Part shown: positions 49,990 to 58,546 of the stretch, in pieces | How the letters are laid out: the number at the start of each line of letters is the position of its first letter | Position numbering within the stretch: the stretch's first letter is position 1 | Assembly (NCBI GenBank): GCA_038206395.1 | Contig: JBBRAX010000010.1 | Coordinates: 92,194-156,193, forward strand | Source of the DNA: JAGSPQ01 sp038206395 | Lineage (GTDB): Bacteria; Myxococcota; Myxococcia; Myxococcales; Myxococcaceae | Reading direction: 5' to 3' | Length of the DNA: 64,000 nucleotides | Notes under the pieces: model-generated | Databases searched by the model: none | The model's input: only the letters and a program-made list of their open reading frames with translations | Told to the model about the DNA's origin: nothing | Position numbers and translations under genes: made by a program

Positions 49990-51759
49990 TTAGACCGACA
50001 CCGACGTGGCGTTGCGGCCGTGCACGATCCAGGTCGTGATCGTCCGGGTCACCACAATCGAAGTGAAAAGCGAAGCGACGATGCCGATGATCAGCGCCGT
50101 CGCGAAGCCCTGCACCGGCCCCGTGCCGGTGAAAGCGAGAATGAAGCCTGCGATCAGCGTCGTGACGTGCGCGTCGAAGATCGTCCAGAACGCGCGGTCG
50201 TAACCCTGATCCACCGCCGAACGGGCTGACTTGCCCGCCGCCAGTTCCTCACGAATGCGCTCGTTGATCAGCACGTTCGCGTCGACCGCGATCCCCAGCG
50301 TGAGCACGAAGCCCGCGATGCCCGGCAGGGTCAGCGTCGCGCCGAACAGCGCCAGGCCCGCCAGAATCAGCGCGCCGTTGAGAATCAGCGCCACGTCGGC
50401 CACGAGACCAGCGACCCGGTAGTAGATGGCCATGAAGAGCACCACCAGCAGCAGGCCGACGATCGCCGCCAGCGCGCCCTTCTTGATCAGCTCGTCACCC
50501 AGCGACGCGCCGACCTGGCGAATCTCGCCGACCGCGACCGGCGCAGGCAGCGCGCCCGCCTTCAGCACCAGCGCCGTCATCTGCGCTTCCTTCAGCCGTT
50601 CGTCGAGGCTGCCCTTGCGGCCCAGCGTGATCCGGCCCGAGCCGCCGGCGATCTTGTCCTGAATCGTCGGCGCCATCACCACGTTGTCGTCGAGCACGAT
50701 CGCCATCCGGCGGCCGACGTTCTTGCTGGTGAGATTCTCGAGATCGCGCGCACCCTGCGCATCGAACTGGAAGTTCACTTCGGCGCTGTTGTCCGTCTGG
50801 CTCTGGCGCGCTTCGGCGTTGGTGAGCGAGTCGCCCGTCAACGGAATGTCCTTCTCGACCAGCATCGTCGTGTACTTCTCGCAGGCCTTCTTCTTCGAGG
50901 CGCTCTCGACGCAGTGCAGAAGGATCTGCTTGTTCGGCGGCGCCTTGTCCTTCAGGTACTCGAGCAGCACTTCGCGGTTCGTCCCCTCGAACTGGGGGAA
51001 CCCTTCGTCGCTCTTCGTCACCAGCGTGATGCCGCTGGCCGCGTCGGGCGGCGTCTTGTCGTGGAGCTCCTGGAAGAAGTTGCTCGGGTCGAGCAACCGG
51101 AACTCGAGCTGCGCGGTGGTGCCGATGAGCTCCTTCGCCTGCTCGGGATCCTGCTGGCCCGGCAACGAAATCTGAATCGAGTCGGTGCCGACCTTGCGCA
51201 CGTCGACTTCCGCCACGCCCCACTTGTCGATGCGGCGCCGGATGACGAGCATCGCCTGGCTCACCGATTCTTCTTCGAAGAACTGCACCTGGTTGTCGCG
51301 CAGGTGAAGGCGCAGCTCACCGCCGTCGCGCGAGACCCTGCTGAAGTCTTCAAAAGTCGCGAGCACTTCCTTCTCGATCGCGTCCATCGTCGCGGGGTCC
51401 GTAGCCGCCAGCGTCAGCTCGAGCTTCTCGGGGTCCGAGGTCACCTTCACCTCGCCCAACTTCTTCTCTTTCACCCAGTTGGCGATCTGTACGCCGCGCC
51501 GTTCATTGCGCTTGATGAGGGCGGTCTTGGTGTCGACGCGCATCACCATGTGAATGCCGCCCTGAAGGTCGAGCCCCAGCGACAGGCGGTGCTTGCCCGC
51601 GGGCGCGAAGGCCGGCATGCGCTCGTCGAGCACCGCGAAGTTGTTGCGATCCTTCCGGTCGACGACGAACAGCGAGTAGTAGGTCGGAATCAGGTACCAG
51701 GCCGAGCCGAGCGCGACGAAGGCGATGACTGCGACACGCGTCCACCAGTTGCGATCCAT
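49990..51759 (-). CDS. secD: Protein translocase subunit SecD
   Basis: 589 residues, six membrane helices, with a large periplasmic domain after the first. Motifs: LGLDLQGGIHMVMRVD (D-x-QGG after helix 1), RRIDKWGVAEVDVRKVGTDSIQISLPG, then AGFVLTLGIAVDANVLINERIREEL and the RND-like helices. The ATG at 51759 overlaps the yajC stop (TGATG); a GTG three bases upstream is an alternative. Confidence 0.95.
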   Translation of the reverse strand: MDRNWWTRVAVIAFVALGSAWYLIPTYYSLFVVDRKDRNNFAVLDERMPAFAPAGKHRLSLGLDLQGGIHMVMRVDTKTALIKRNERRGVQIANWVKEKKLGEVKVTSDPEKLELTLAATDPATMDAIEKEVLATFEDFSRVSRDGGELRLHLRDNQVQFFEEESVSQAMLVIRRRIDKWGVAEVDVRKVGTDSIQISLPGQQDPEQAKELIGTTAQLEFRLLDPSNFFQELHDKTPPDAASGITLVTKSDEGFPQFEGTNREVLLEYLKDKAPPNKQILLHCVESASKKKACEKYTTMLVEKDIPLTGDSLTNAEARQSQTDNSAEVNFQFDAQGARDLENLTSKNVGRRMAIVLDDNVVMAPTIQDKIAGGSGRITLGRKGSLDERLKEAQMTALVLKAGALPAPVAVGEIRQVGASLGDELIKKGALAAIVGLLLVVLFMAIYYRVAGLVADVALILNGALILAGLALFGATLTLPGIAGFVLTLGIAVDANVLINERIREELAAGKSARSAVDQGYDRAFWTIFDAHVTTLIAGFILAFTGTGPVQGFATALIIGIVASLFTSIVVTRTITTWIVHGRNATSVSV

Positions 51760-52100
51760 CACTTCACCTCTTCCTTTTTAGCGTCGTCCTTGACCGGCTC
51801 GTCACCGACGGTGACCTTGCCCTGAATCGCGGACTTCAGGATTCGCAGCTTCACGCCCGAGCTCACCTCGAGCGTGATCGTCTTGTCCGTCACCAGCGCG
51901 ATCTTCCCCAGAATGCCGCCCGAGGTGACCACGTCGTCGCCCTTCTTCAGGCCGGCGATGAGGTTCTGTTGCTCTTTCACCTGCTTCTGCTGCGGCCGAA
52001 TCAGCACGAAGTACATGATCGCGGCGAGGCCGGCGAAGAAGAGCAGGTTGGTGGTGCCGCCACCCATGGCCTGTGCGAGTACGAGAAACGAGTGAACCAC
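51759..52100 (-). CDS. yajC: Preprotein translocase accessory protein YajC
   Basis: 113 residues from GTG 52100 with AGGAAA 8 nt upstream; an ATG-started extension to 52181 is less likely. One N-terminal membrane helix (TTNLLFFAGLAAIMYFVLIRPQQKQ) and a cytoplasmic SH3-like part with LKKGDDVVTSGGILGKI. YajC binds SecDF. The usual partner tgt lies upstream, but the small lipoprotein gene 52229-52558 lies between them on the opposite strand. Confidence 0.92.
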   Translation of the reverse strand: MVHSFLVLAQAMGGGTTNLLFFAGLAAIMYFVLIRPQQKQVKEQQNLIAGLKKGDDVVTSGGILGKIALVTDKTITLEVSSGVKLRILKSAIQGKVTVGDEPVKDDAKKEEVK

Positions 52101-52228
52101 GATGGATTTCCTGCCTTTAGATGGGTGGCTGGCTAAGGCTGCAAAGGGGCGCCGCATAGCAGGCGGGGGTGGGCCCTGCAAGCCAACTGGTCTTCTCTTC
52201 CCGAGAGGTTGTGGTACACGCCGCGGCC

Positions 52229-52558
52229 ATGAAACGCGCCTTGGCCACGTTCGCCGTCCTCCTGCTCGTCGGTTGCAACAACCTCGGCGCCGTCGGAGCC
52301 GCCTGCACCACCGCCACCGACTGCGACCTCGGCCTCAGCTGCAACACCGAGGTTCCCGGCGGTCTCTGCACCCACGGCTGCAGTTTTGCGGGCGCCGAGC
52401 TTTCCGAGTGCCCCGCCAACAGCGTCTGCACGGCGATCGCAGCGCGCACCCTGGCCTGCGCCCCGAAGTGCACCACCGACGCCGACTGCCGCGAGAAGCA
52501 CACCTGCTCCGGCAACACCGGCACCACCGTCAAGTCATGCCGGCCGAACCCGGCGTAG
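52229..52558 (+). CDS. Small Cys-rich lipoprotein, antisense between tgt and yajC
   Basis: 109 residues from ATG 52229. Lipobox TFAVLLLVGC (Cys 16) and ten or more Cys in the mature part (CTTATDCDLGLSC, CTHGCSFAG, CTTDADCREKHTC), a likely disulfide-knotted surface domain like that of the lipoprotein at 48552. It sits on the strand opposite the tgt-yajC-secDF string and its last 29 bases overlap the 3' end of tgt (52530-52558). Confidence 0.7.
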   Translation: MKRALATFAVLLLVGCNNLGAVGAACTTATDCDLGLSCNTEVPGGLCTHGCSFAGAELSECPANSVCTAIAARTLACAPKCTTDADCREKHTCSGNTGTTVKSCRPNPA

Positions 52559-53711
52559 AGCCAGGTTTTTCTCGCTGCGCCTTCAGGAAGTCGCCATAGC
52601 GATCCTGTTCGATCGCTTCGCGCACCTGTCGCATCAGGTCCAGGTAGTAGTGAAGGTTGTGAAGCGTGTTGAGCCGCATCGCGACCAGCTCTTCCGACAC
52701 GTACAGGTGCCGCAGGTACGCGCGCGAGAAGGTGCGGCACGTGTAACAACTGCACGCGGGGTCCAGCGGCCCGTTGTCCTGCGCGTGCTTGGCGTTCTTG
52801 ATCACCACCTTGCCCTGGGAGGTGAACATCAGCCCGTTGCGCCCACTGCGCGTCGGCATCACGCAGTCGAACATGTCGATGCCCGCCCCCACGCACGTCA
52901 CCAGGTCCAGCGGAGTCCCCACCCCCATCAGGTACCGCGGCTTGTCCTTTGGCAGCAGCGGCGCCGAAAAGGCCACCCCCGCATGCATCGCCTCGGGCGC
53001 CTCGCCTACGCTGTAGCCGCCCAGCGCGTACCCTGGCAGGTCCACCGCGCACACTTCCTCCGCGTGCCGCCGCCGCAGGTCTTCGTGCATTCCGCCCTGG
53101 ACGATGCCGAACAGCGAGGTGCGCTGCCGGCTCCACGCCTTTGCGCAGCGGTGAAGCCAACGCGTCGTGCGGGCCAGCGATTCTTCGAGCCGCGGCCTTT
53201 CCATCGTCGACGCCGGGCACTCGTCGAAGGCCATCATGATGTCAGGCCCGAGCACTTCCTGGATCTCAATGGATCTTTCGGGGCTCAACATGATCTTCGC
53301 GCCGTCGAGGTGAGAGGCAAACGCCGCGCCTTCCTCGGTGATCTTCCGTCGCTCGGCGAGGCTGAACACCTGGTAGCCGCCCGAGTCCGTCAGCATCGGC
53401 TTGTCCCACGAGATGAACTGGTGCAGCCCCCCCTGCCCTGCGATCAAGGCTTCACCCGGCCGCAACATCAGGTGGTACGTGTTTCCAAGGATGATCTGCG
53501 CCTGCAGCGTCAGCAGATCATCAGGAGCGATCGCCTTCACGCTCCCCGCCGTCCCCACCGGCATGAAGATCGGCGTCTCGATCGTTCCGTGCGGCGTGTG
53601 AAGCCTGCCCCGGCGCGCGCCCGTCTGCGCGTCCACGTGCAGAAGCTCGAACCGCACCACCGACGCAGCGACCCGCTGATCCCCTCTCAGCTCGGCAGAC
53701 GGAAGCGTCAT
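52530..53711 (-). CDS. tgt: tRNA-guanine transglycosylase
   Basis: 393 residues from ATG 53711, overlapping the queA stop by ATGA; a start far upstream at 54041 lies in queA and is rejected. Exchanges guanine 34 for preQ1 in tRNAs with GUN anticodons. Motifs: TPIFMPVGTAGSVKA, TDSGGYQVFSLAE (catalytic Asp), GGYSVGE, MFDCVMPTRSGRNG (nucleophile Asp) and the zinc site CSCYTC…H (CxCxxC plus His). Works after QueA-encoding gene in one operon. Confidence 0.95.
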   Translation of the reverse strand: MTLPSAELRGDQRVAASVVRFELLHVDAQTGARRGRLHTPHGTIETPIFMPVGTAGSVKAIAPDDLLTLQAQIILGNTYHLMLRPGEALIAGQGGLHQFISWDKPMLTDSGGYQVFSLAERRKITEEGAAFASHLDGAKIMLSPERSIEIQEVLGPDIMMAFDECPASTMERPRLEESLARTTRWLHRCAKAWSRQRTSLFGIVQGGMHEDLRRRHAEEVCAVDLPGYALGGYSVGEAPEAMHAGVAFSAPLLPKDKPRYLMGVGTPLDLVTCVGAGIDMFDCVMPTRSGRNGLMFTSQGKVVIKNAKHAQDNGPLDPACSCYTCRTFSRAYLRHLYVSEELVAMRLNTLHNLHYYLDLMRQVREAIEQDRYGDFLKAQREKPGSTPGSAGMT

Positions 53712-54769
53712 CCCTGCCCCGCAGCGTCGTCGATGAACATCGAGTCTCCATAGCTGAAGAACCGGTACTGCTGGGCCACCGCCTCCGCGTACGCCTTCAG
53801 CGTCGACTCCCTTCCGGCAAACGCGCTCACCAGCATCAGCAGCGTCGACTTTGGTAGGTGGAAGTTCGTCACCAGCGCGTCCACCACCTTGAACTCGAAC
53901 CCCGGGAGGATGAACAGCCCCGTGTCGACCTCGCCCGCTTCTCCACCCAGCGACTCCAGCGTTCGCACCACCGTCGTGCCGACCGCCACGACCCGCCCAG
54001 CTCTCGCGATCGCTTCCGCCGTCGCCACCGGAATCCGACACCGCTCCGCGTGCATCTTGTGCGCGGCCAGCGAGCCGTCACGCACCGGCAAGAACGTGCC
54101 CGGCCCCACGTCCAGCGTCACGAAGGCTGTCTCGATGCCGCGCGTCTTCAAGGCTTCGAAGACCGCCGGCGTGAAGTGCAGCCCCGCCGTCGGCGCCGCC
54201 ACCGACCCCTTCGCCTTCGAGTACACCGTCTGGTAGCGCTCGGCGTCTGCCTCGTCTGGAGCGCGCGCGATGTACGGTGGCAACGGCAGCCTCCCCGCCT
54301 TTTCGATCGCCGCCGCCAGCGTCGGCAGCGGCGAGGTGAACCGCACCACGTACTCGCCATTTCCCGACGACTCGAGGATCTCGGCCTTCAGGCCTGCCTC
54401 GAGCTCGACGTGCGTCCCCGCCTTCAACCCCTTGCTCGCCTGCCCCAGACACAGCCACTCGACCTGCTGGTCGGCTTCCAGCGCCACGTCGGTGCGCAGC
54501 AGCTGCGCTGCCGGCCTCACCAGCAGCAGCTCGACCTTGCCGCCCGTGCCCACTTTTTTTCCCAGCAGCCGCGCCGGAATCACCCGAGCGTCGTTGAACA
54601 CCAGCAGGTCACCTTCGCGAAGCAGCGACGGCAGCTCGGTGAAGCGGCGGTGATCGATGGTGCCGGTGGTCCGACCCAGCACCAACAACCGCGACGCATC
54701 GCGCTCGGGCAACGGGGCCTGCGCGATCAAACCATCGGGCAGCGTGAAGTCGAAGTCTGAGGTCTGCAC
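53708..54769 (-). CDS. queA: S-adenosylmethionine:tRNA ribosyltransferase-isomerase
   Basis: 353 residues from GTG 54769 (VQTSDFDFTLPDGLIAQAPL); the longer in-frame start overlaps the upstream gene and is rejected. Converts preQ1-34 in tRNA to epoxyqueuosine using SAM. Motifs: FNDARVIPARLLG, PPYIARAPDEADAERYQTVY, GLHFTP and FHLPKSTLLMLVSAFAG. Followed by tgt (ATGA overlap); upstream, 10 nt away, is the SpoIID-domain gene, so the three are probably co-transcribed. Confidence 0.95.
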   Translation of the reverse strand: MQTSDFDFTLPDGLIAQAPLPERDASRLLVLGRTTGTIDHRRFTELPSLLREGDLLVFNDARVIPARLLGKKVGTGGKVELLLVRPAAQLLRTDVALEADQQVEWLCLGQASKGLKAGTHVELEAGLKAEILESSGNGEYVVRFTSPLPTLAAAIEKAGRLPLPPYIARAPDEADAERYQTVYSKAKGSVAAPTAGLHFTPAVFEALKTRGIETAFVTLDVGPGTFLPVRDGSLAAHKMHAERCRIPVATAEAIARAGRVVAVGTTVVRTLESLGGEAGEVDTGLFILPGFEFKVVDALVTNFHLPKSTLLMLVSAFAGRESTLKAYAEAVAQQYRFFSYGDSMFIDDAAGQG

Positions 54770-54779
54770 CCTGCGCTGG

Positions 54780-55883
54780 TTAGTACAAAACCTGCAACTC
54801 GGTGCCCGGGTAGTAGTGCGCGAGGATCTCTTTGTAGTCAGCGCCGCGGTCGGCGAGCACCTTCGCGCCCCACTGGCACAGGCCCGCGCCGTGGCCGAAC
54901 CCCGAGCCATGAATCGTCCACCCTGAAGACGACGGCTCGACCTCGAACTGCAGGCTCTTCAGCTTCATGTACCCAAGCCGCTCGCGAAACGTCACCGCGT
55001 CCATGCTGCGGTTCGGAGCGAAATGCACCCGCTTCGCCCGCCCCGTCGCCGTCCGGCCTTCGATCTTCATCCCCAAAGGCTTGCTGCCCAGCGCGGCCTT
55101 CAGGTCTTCGTTGCTGAACGCCGTCTTCCATTGGCTGGTCGGCAGCTTTCCGCAAGGGCACGCCACCGGTCTCAGATACGGCAGGTCTCTTCCCAGCGCG
55201 TTGGCCCCCGACTCGGTGCGCCCGCCGCAGCTCGCGTGGAAGTACGCCTCGATCGGCTGGAGATCGAAGGTCAGCACCAGGCCGCGCGTCGCCTCGACTG
55301 CCTCGCGCGTGCGTGGATCTTCCGCCTTCAGGCCGCCATAGACCTGGCTGATCACGCTGCTGCCCAGGTGGTACGGCTGGCTGTACTGCTCGAGCTTCTT
55401 CTGCAGCGCGTACGTGCGCGCTGCGATCGCCTGCGCCTTCAGCGCCTCGAGTGGGAAGGACCTCGGCATCTCGCTGCCGAGCACGCCGACCAGGTAGTCC
55501 TCCAGCGGCAGCACGTTCACCAACAGCACGCCCTGCCCCTGCGCCACCGCGACCACGTCGCCGCGCACCACCATGCCGTTCACCTTCAACGGCCGATCGC
55601 CCGGAACTCCCGCGTCACGCGCCAGCGGCCCGGCCCGAAAGCGCAGCGCATCGCCGATGATCGGTTCCCCATTCACCGTCAGCTTCCCGTTCACCCGCGT
55701 CACCGTCAGCCGGTTCGAGCCCACGGCCATGAAGCGGGCCTCTTCGAGGTCCTCGCCCGCCGCCAGCGCCTCGCCTTCGATCTGCACCGACGGCACCAAA
55801 GGCCCCATCTGCACGCGCATGGTCTCGGCCGCGTTCGCGGGCTGACACATCAGCAACAGCAGCAGCACCAATCGGTAGGACAT
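54780..55883 (-). CDS. SpoIID/LytB-domain exported protein
   Basis: 367 residues. Signal MSYRLVLLLLLMCQPANA. SpoIID motifs: LPLEDYLVGVLGSEMPRSFPLEALKAQAIAARTYAL (about 127-165), YFHASCGGRTESGANALG and the C-terminal GSGFGHGAGLCQWGAKVLA (about 321-340). SpoIID enzymes are lytic transglycosylases acting on peptide-stripped glycan; residues EM (of SEMP) are the usual active-site region. In a Gram-negative it probably acts on peptidoglycan in the periplasm. Confidence 0.9.
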   Translation of the reverse strand: MSYRLVLLLLLMCQPANAAETMRVQMGPLVPSVQIEGEALAAGEDLEEARFMAVGSNRLTVTRVNGKLTVNGEPIIGDALRFRAGPLARDAGVPGDRPLKVNGMVVRGDVVAVAQGQGVLLVNVLPLEDYLVGVLGSEMPRSFPLEALKAQAIAARTYALQKKLEQYSQPYHLGSSVISQVYGGLKAEDPRTREAVEATRGLVLTFDLQPIEAYFHASCGGRTESGANALGRDLPYLRPVACPCGKLPTSQWKTAFSNEDLKAALGSKPLGMKIEGRTATGRAKRVHFAPNRSMDAVTFRERLGYMKLKSLQFEVEPSSSGWTIHGSGFGHGAGLCQWGAKVLADRGADYKEILAHYYPGTELQVLY

Positions 55884-55942
55884 GCGCGCACCAGTGTACG
55901 GGCCGTAGATCCCCCCTCAAGAAATTGGCAGAAGGGCCTGCC

Positions 55943-56422
55943 GTGACCCCCGCCGAGCTTCATGCAGCCCTCGCGCAGATGAACCCCCGCGCGGCGCAGA
56001 CGCTGATCTTCGCTTGCGTCGAGGGCCGCCCGGTCGAGGAGTGCGCCGCCCTCTACGGCGTCGGCCTGCCCCAGTGGGAAGTGCTCTTCTTCGAGGCCGC
56101 CCGCGGGCTGCTCGGCCAGACCCAGCCGCTGTCCGACGCCGATCGCCGGGCCCAGGCCACCGCGCTCGCTTCATCCGCCCCTTCGCCCCTCTCCGACGCG
56201 CTCGCAAGCCTCGCCGCCCACGCCGACGAAGTGCAGCGCCTGCGCATCGAGGCCGAGCGCGCCGCCGCCTTGTCCCCCGCGCGCGCCCGCGAGACCTGGG
56301 TGCGCCGCGTCGCCGTCGCGCTCATCATCGGCGTCTCGCTCTTCGTCTGGCTCCGAGAGCGCAACGCCCCCACCCCTGCGGCGCCGTCACACAATCCTTT
56401 ACCGCCCCGCAAGGTGGGCTAA
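55943..56422 (+). CDS. Single-pass membrane protein of unknown function
   Basis: 159 residues from GTG 55943 with AAGGG upstream; a TTG at 55925 would add six residues. Helical N-terminal part (AQTLIFACVEGRPVEECAALYGVGLPQWEVLFFEAARGLL) resembles a sigma-70 region-4-like helix-turn-helix, then a coiled segment and one membrane helix near residue 125 (VAVALIIGVSLFVWL). Whether it binds DNA is unknown. A short Pro-rich tail faces the other side. Divergent from the SpoIID gene by 59 bases. Confidence 0.6.
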   Translation: MTPAELHAALAQMNPRAAQTLIFACVEGRPVEECAALYGVGLPQWEVLFFEAARGLLGQTQPLSDADRRAQATALASSAPSPLSDALASLAAHADEVQRLRIEAERAAALSPARARETWVRRVAVALIIGVSLFVWLRERNAPTPAAPSHNPLPPRKVG

Positions 56423-56432
56423 GCCTTCCGTC

Positions 56433-56747
56433 ATGAAACGCCTCTTTCTCGTCCTCGCGCTCTCCTTCGGCTTCCTCGCCTGCCCCAAAGAGACCCCCTC
56501 GAACCTGGCCGGCACGGACGACGAGCAGATGGACAGCTTCGCGTCCCAGCTCGAAGAGCTCCGCAGCCGAACCGACCTGAAGTGCGACGAGTGGTGTTCT
56601 TTGAAGGAAAAGGCCTGCGGCCTGTCGAAGAAGTCATGCGACATCGCCAACAAGCACACCGACCGTGACGACTTCCAGAAGCGCTGCGTCACGTCCCAGG
56701 AAGACTGCGCGAAATACATCGAAGGCTGCGCCTCATGCGCGAAGTAG
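56433..56747 (+). CDS. Small Cys-containing lipoprotein
   Basis: 104 residues. Signal MKRLFLVLALSFGFLAC (lipobox Cys 17). The mature part is helical with CDEWCSLKEKACGLSKKSCD and RCVTSQEDCAKYIEGCASC, a paired Cys pattern suggesting disulfide-linked helices. It starts 10 nt after the previous gene. Function unknown. Confidence 0.65.
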   Translation: MKRLFLVLALSFGFLACPKETPSNLAGTDDEQMDSFASQLEELRSRTDLKCDEWCSLKEKACGLSKKSCDIANKHTDRDDFQKRCVTSQEDCAKYIEGCASCAK

Positions 56748-56771
56748 CCAGCAAGCGTTAGGCTTCAATCC

Positions 56772-57320
56772 ATGAGAACTGCCCTCCTCCTGGCCGCGCT
56801 CGTTTTCGCCGCCCCTGCCCTGGCCGGGGACGATCTGAGCCCCGAGAAGGTGGCGCAGATCGAACGCGACACCGACAAGGCGCTGAAGGCGGTCGACAAG
56901 AAATTCGGCAACAAGAAGTCGTCCGAGCTCAGCAGCGACGAGCGCAAAGAGATCATCAAAGAACGCTCGGCCACCGAGAAGGCCGTGCTCGAGAAGCACA
57001 ACGTCGAGCCCCGCGCGTACATCAGCTACACCGCCCGTCAGAGCCGCGCCGATCGCGCCGCCACCAAAGAGGCGGGCGAAGCGCTCGAAGCCAAAGAGCA
57101 CGCGGCCCAGGCCGAGAAGGAAAAGCTGGCCGCCGGCGGCCCGAAGGAAATCGTCATTCAGCGCGGCGGCGCTGGCAAAGACCCCATCATCATGGAAGAG
57201 AAGGAAGGGGCGCCGCCCATCGTCGAGAAGGGTCTTCCCCAGGAAGCCATCGACGATCAGGCAGCGGCCAGCCAGATGACGGACTCGTCAACCGAGGCCG
57301 CGTCAAAATCCAAGAAGTAG
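56772..57320 (+). CDS. Exported charged helical protein
   Basis: 182 residues. Signal peptide MRTALLLAALVFAAPALA, then a Lys/Glu/Ala-rich helical region (KVAQIERDTDKALKAVDKKF; EALEAKEHAAQAEKEKLAAGG) that is likely coiled-coil, and a low-complexity tail. No family recognised. Starts 24 nt after the small lipoprotein gene; the three plus-strand genes from 55943 are probably one transcript. Confidence 0.6.
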   Translation: MRTALLLAALVFAAPALAGDDLSPEKVAQIERDTDKALKAVDKKFGNKKSSELSSDERKEIIKERSATEKAVLEKHNVEPRAYISYTARQSRADRAATKEAGEALEAKEHAAQAEKEKLAAGGPKEIVIQRGGAGKDPIIMEEKEGAPPIVEKGLPQEAIDDQAAASQMTDSSTEAASKSKK

Positions 57321-57344
57321 GCGCCAACCGAGCGAACCGTTGTT

Positions 57345-57366
57345 GCCAGCCCCGCACGGGGCTGGC
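57345..57366. terminator. Perfect 10-bp hairpin between convergent genes
   Basis: GCCAGCCCCG-CA-CGGGGCTGGC, a very stable hairpin in the gap between the plus-strand genes and the convergent KamA-like gene. No T-run follows on either strand, so it would be a non-canonical terminator or an mRNA 3'-end stabiliser. Confidence 0.45.
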
Positions 57367-57394
57367 GGGTGAGCGAGGCAGCCGTGAGGCAGCT

Positions 57395-58543
57395 TTAGCG
57401 CGCCGTCCAGACTTCGTCGTATGGACACGAGCAGTCCTTCTCTTCGGGCTCCGGGTACACGTACCGCTCGTTCTTGTAGTTGCGGAAGACCGTCGCGTCG
57501 GCGCCCTTCTCAATCACGTACTCCGGCTGCAACGTCACCTTCCCGCCCCCGCCCGGCAGGTCGACGGCCAGGTGCGGCACCGCCAGCCCCGTCGTGTGCC
57601 CGCGTAGCTGCTCGAGGATCTCGATGCCCGCCGAGATGGGCGTTCGCAGATGCTCGAGCCCCTGCGCCACGTCCATCTGGTGCAGGTAGTACGGCCGCAC
57701 CCGCATCTTCAGGCTCTGGTGCGACAGCTCTTTGATGATCCGCGCACTCGAGTTCACCCGGCGCATCAACACCGCCTGATTCTCGACCGGCACCCCGTGG
57801 TCTACCAGCCGTTCGCACGCCTCGCGCGCTTCTGGCGTGATCTCCTTCGGGTGGTTGAAGTGCGTCACCACGAAAAGCGGAGCGAACCTTCGCAGCAGCT
57901 TCGCCAACGCATCATCGACGCGCATCGGCAGACACACCGGCAGCCGCGTCCCGATGCGAATCATCTCGACGTGCGGAATCTCGCGCAGCGGCTCCAACAG
58001 CTGCTCGAGCCGGTCGTTCGACAGCATCAACGGGTCGCCGCCCGAGATCAGCACGTCCCGCACCTCAGGGTGCGCCTTCACGTACGCGATGCCCTTCTGC
58101 AGTTCCGTGCGCGACAGCTCGGCCTCGCCACCCTTGGTGAGCCGCCGCCGGGTGCAGTGCCGGCAGTAGACGGAGCACGAGTCCACCGCGAGAAACAACA
58201 CCCGGTCGGGGTACTTGTGAACGATGGCCTCAGCCGGCCGCGTCTTGTCTTCGCCCAACGGGTCCAGCAGCTCGCCTGGCCGCACCCTCGCCTCTGCTTT
58301 AACCGGAATCGCCTGCATCCGCACCGGGCAGAACGGGTGGTTTTCGTCGATCAGCGACAGGTAGTACGGCGTGATTCCCAGGCGGAAGATGTTTGCAGTC
58401 TCTTCGCAGCCCGCGATCTCATCTGCCGTCAGCGTCAGCAGCTTCCCCAACGCCGCAGGTGTGCGCACCGCGTGGCGCAGCTGCCAACGCCAGTCGGCCC
58501 ACTCCGCGTCTGTCGCGCCGGGGAAAAGGCTCTGCCGCGACAT
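57395..58543 (-). CDS. KamA-family radical SAM aminomutase-like protein (canonical motifs)
   Basis: 382 residues. The radical SAM cluster is C123-x3-C127-x2-C130 (CSVYCRHC), followed by ISGGDPLML. The PLP-binding motif PGGGGK is intact with K335, as in lysine 2,3-aminomutase. PLP and SAM thus support a 2,3-aminomutase; lysine, glutamate or an EF-P-type role cannot be told apart here. It starts 3 nt after the gene at 58547. Confidence 0.85.
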   Translation of the reverse strand: MSRQSLFPGATDAEWADWRWQLRHAVRTPAALGKLLTLTADEIAGCEETANIFRLGITPYYLSLIDENHPFCPVRMQAIPVKAEARVRPGELLDPLGEDKTRPAEAIVHKYPDRVLFLAVDSCSVYCRHCTRRRLTKGGEAELSRTELQKGIAYVKAHPEVRDVLISGGDPLMLSNDRLEQLLEPLREIPHVEMIRIGTRLPVCLPMRVDDALAKLLRRFAPLFVVTHFNHPKEITPEAREACERLVDHGVPVENQAVLMRRVNSSARIIKELSHQSLKMRVRPYYLHQMDVAQGLEHLRTPISAGIEILEQLRGHTTGLAVPHLAVDLPGGGGKVTLQPEYVIEKGADATVFRNYKNERYVYPEPEEKDCSCPYDEVWTAR

Positions 58544-58546
58544 CGG

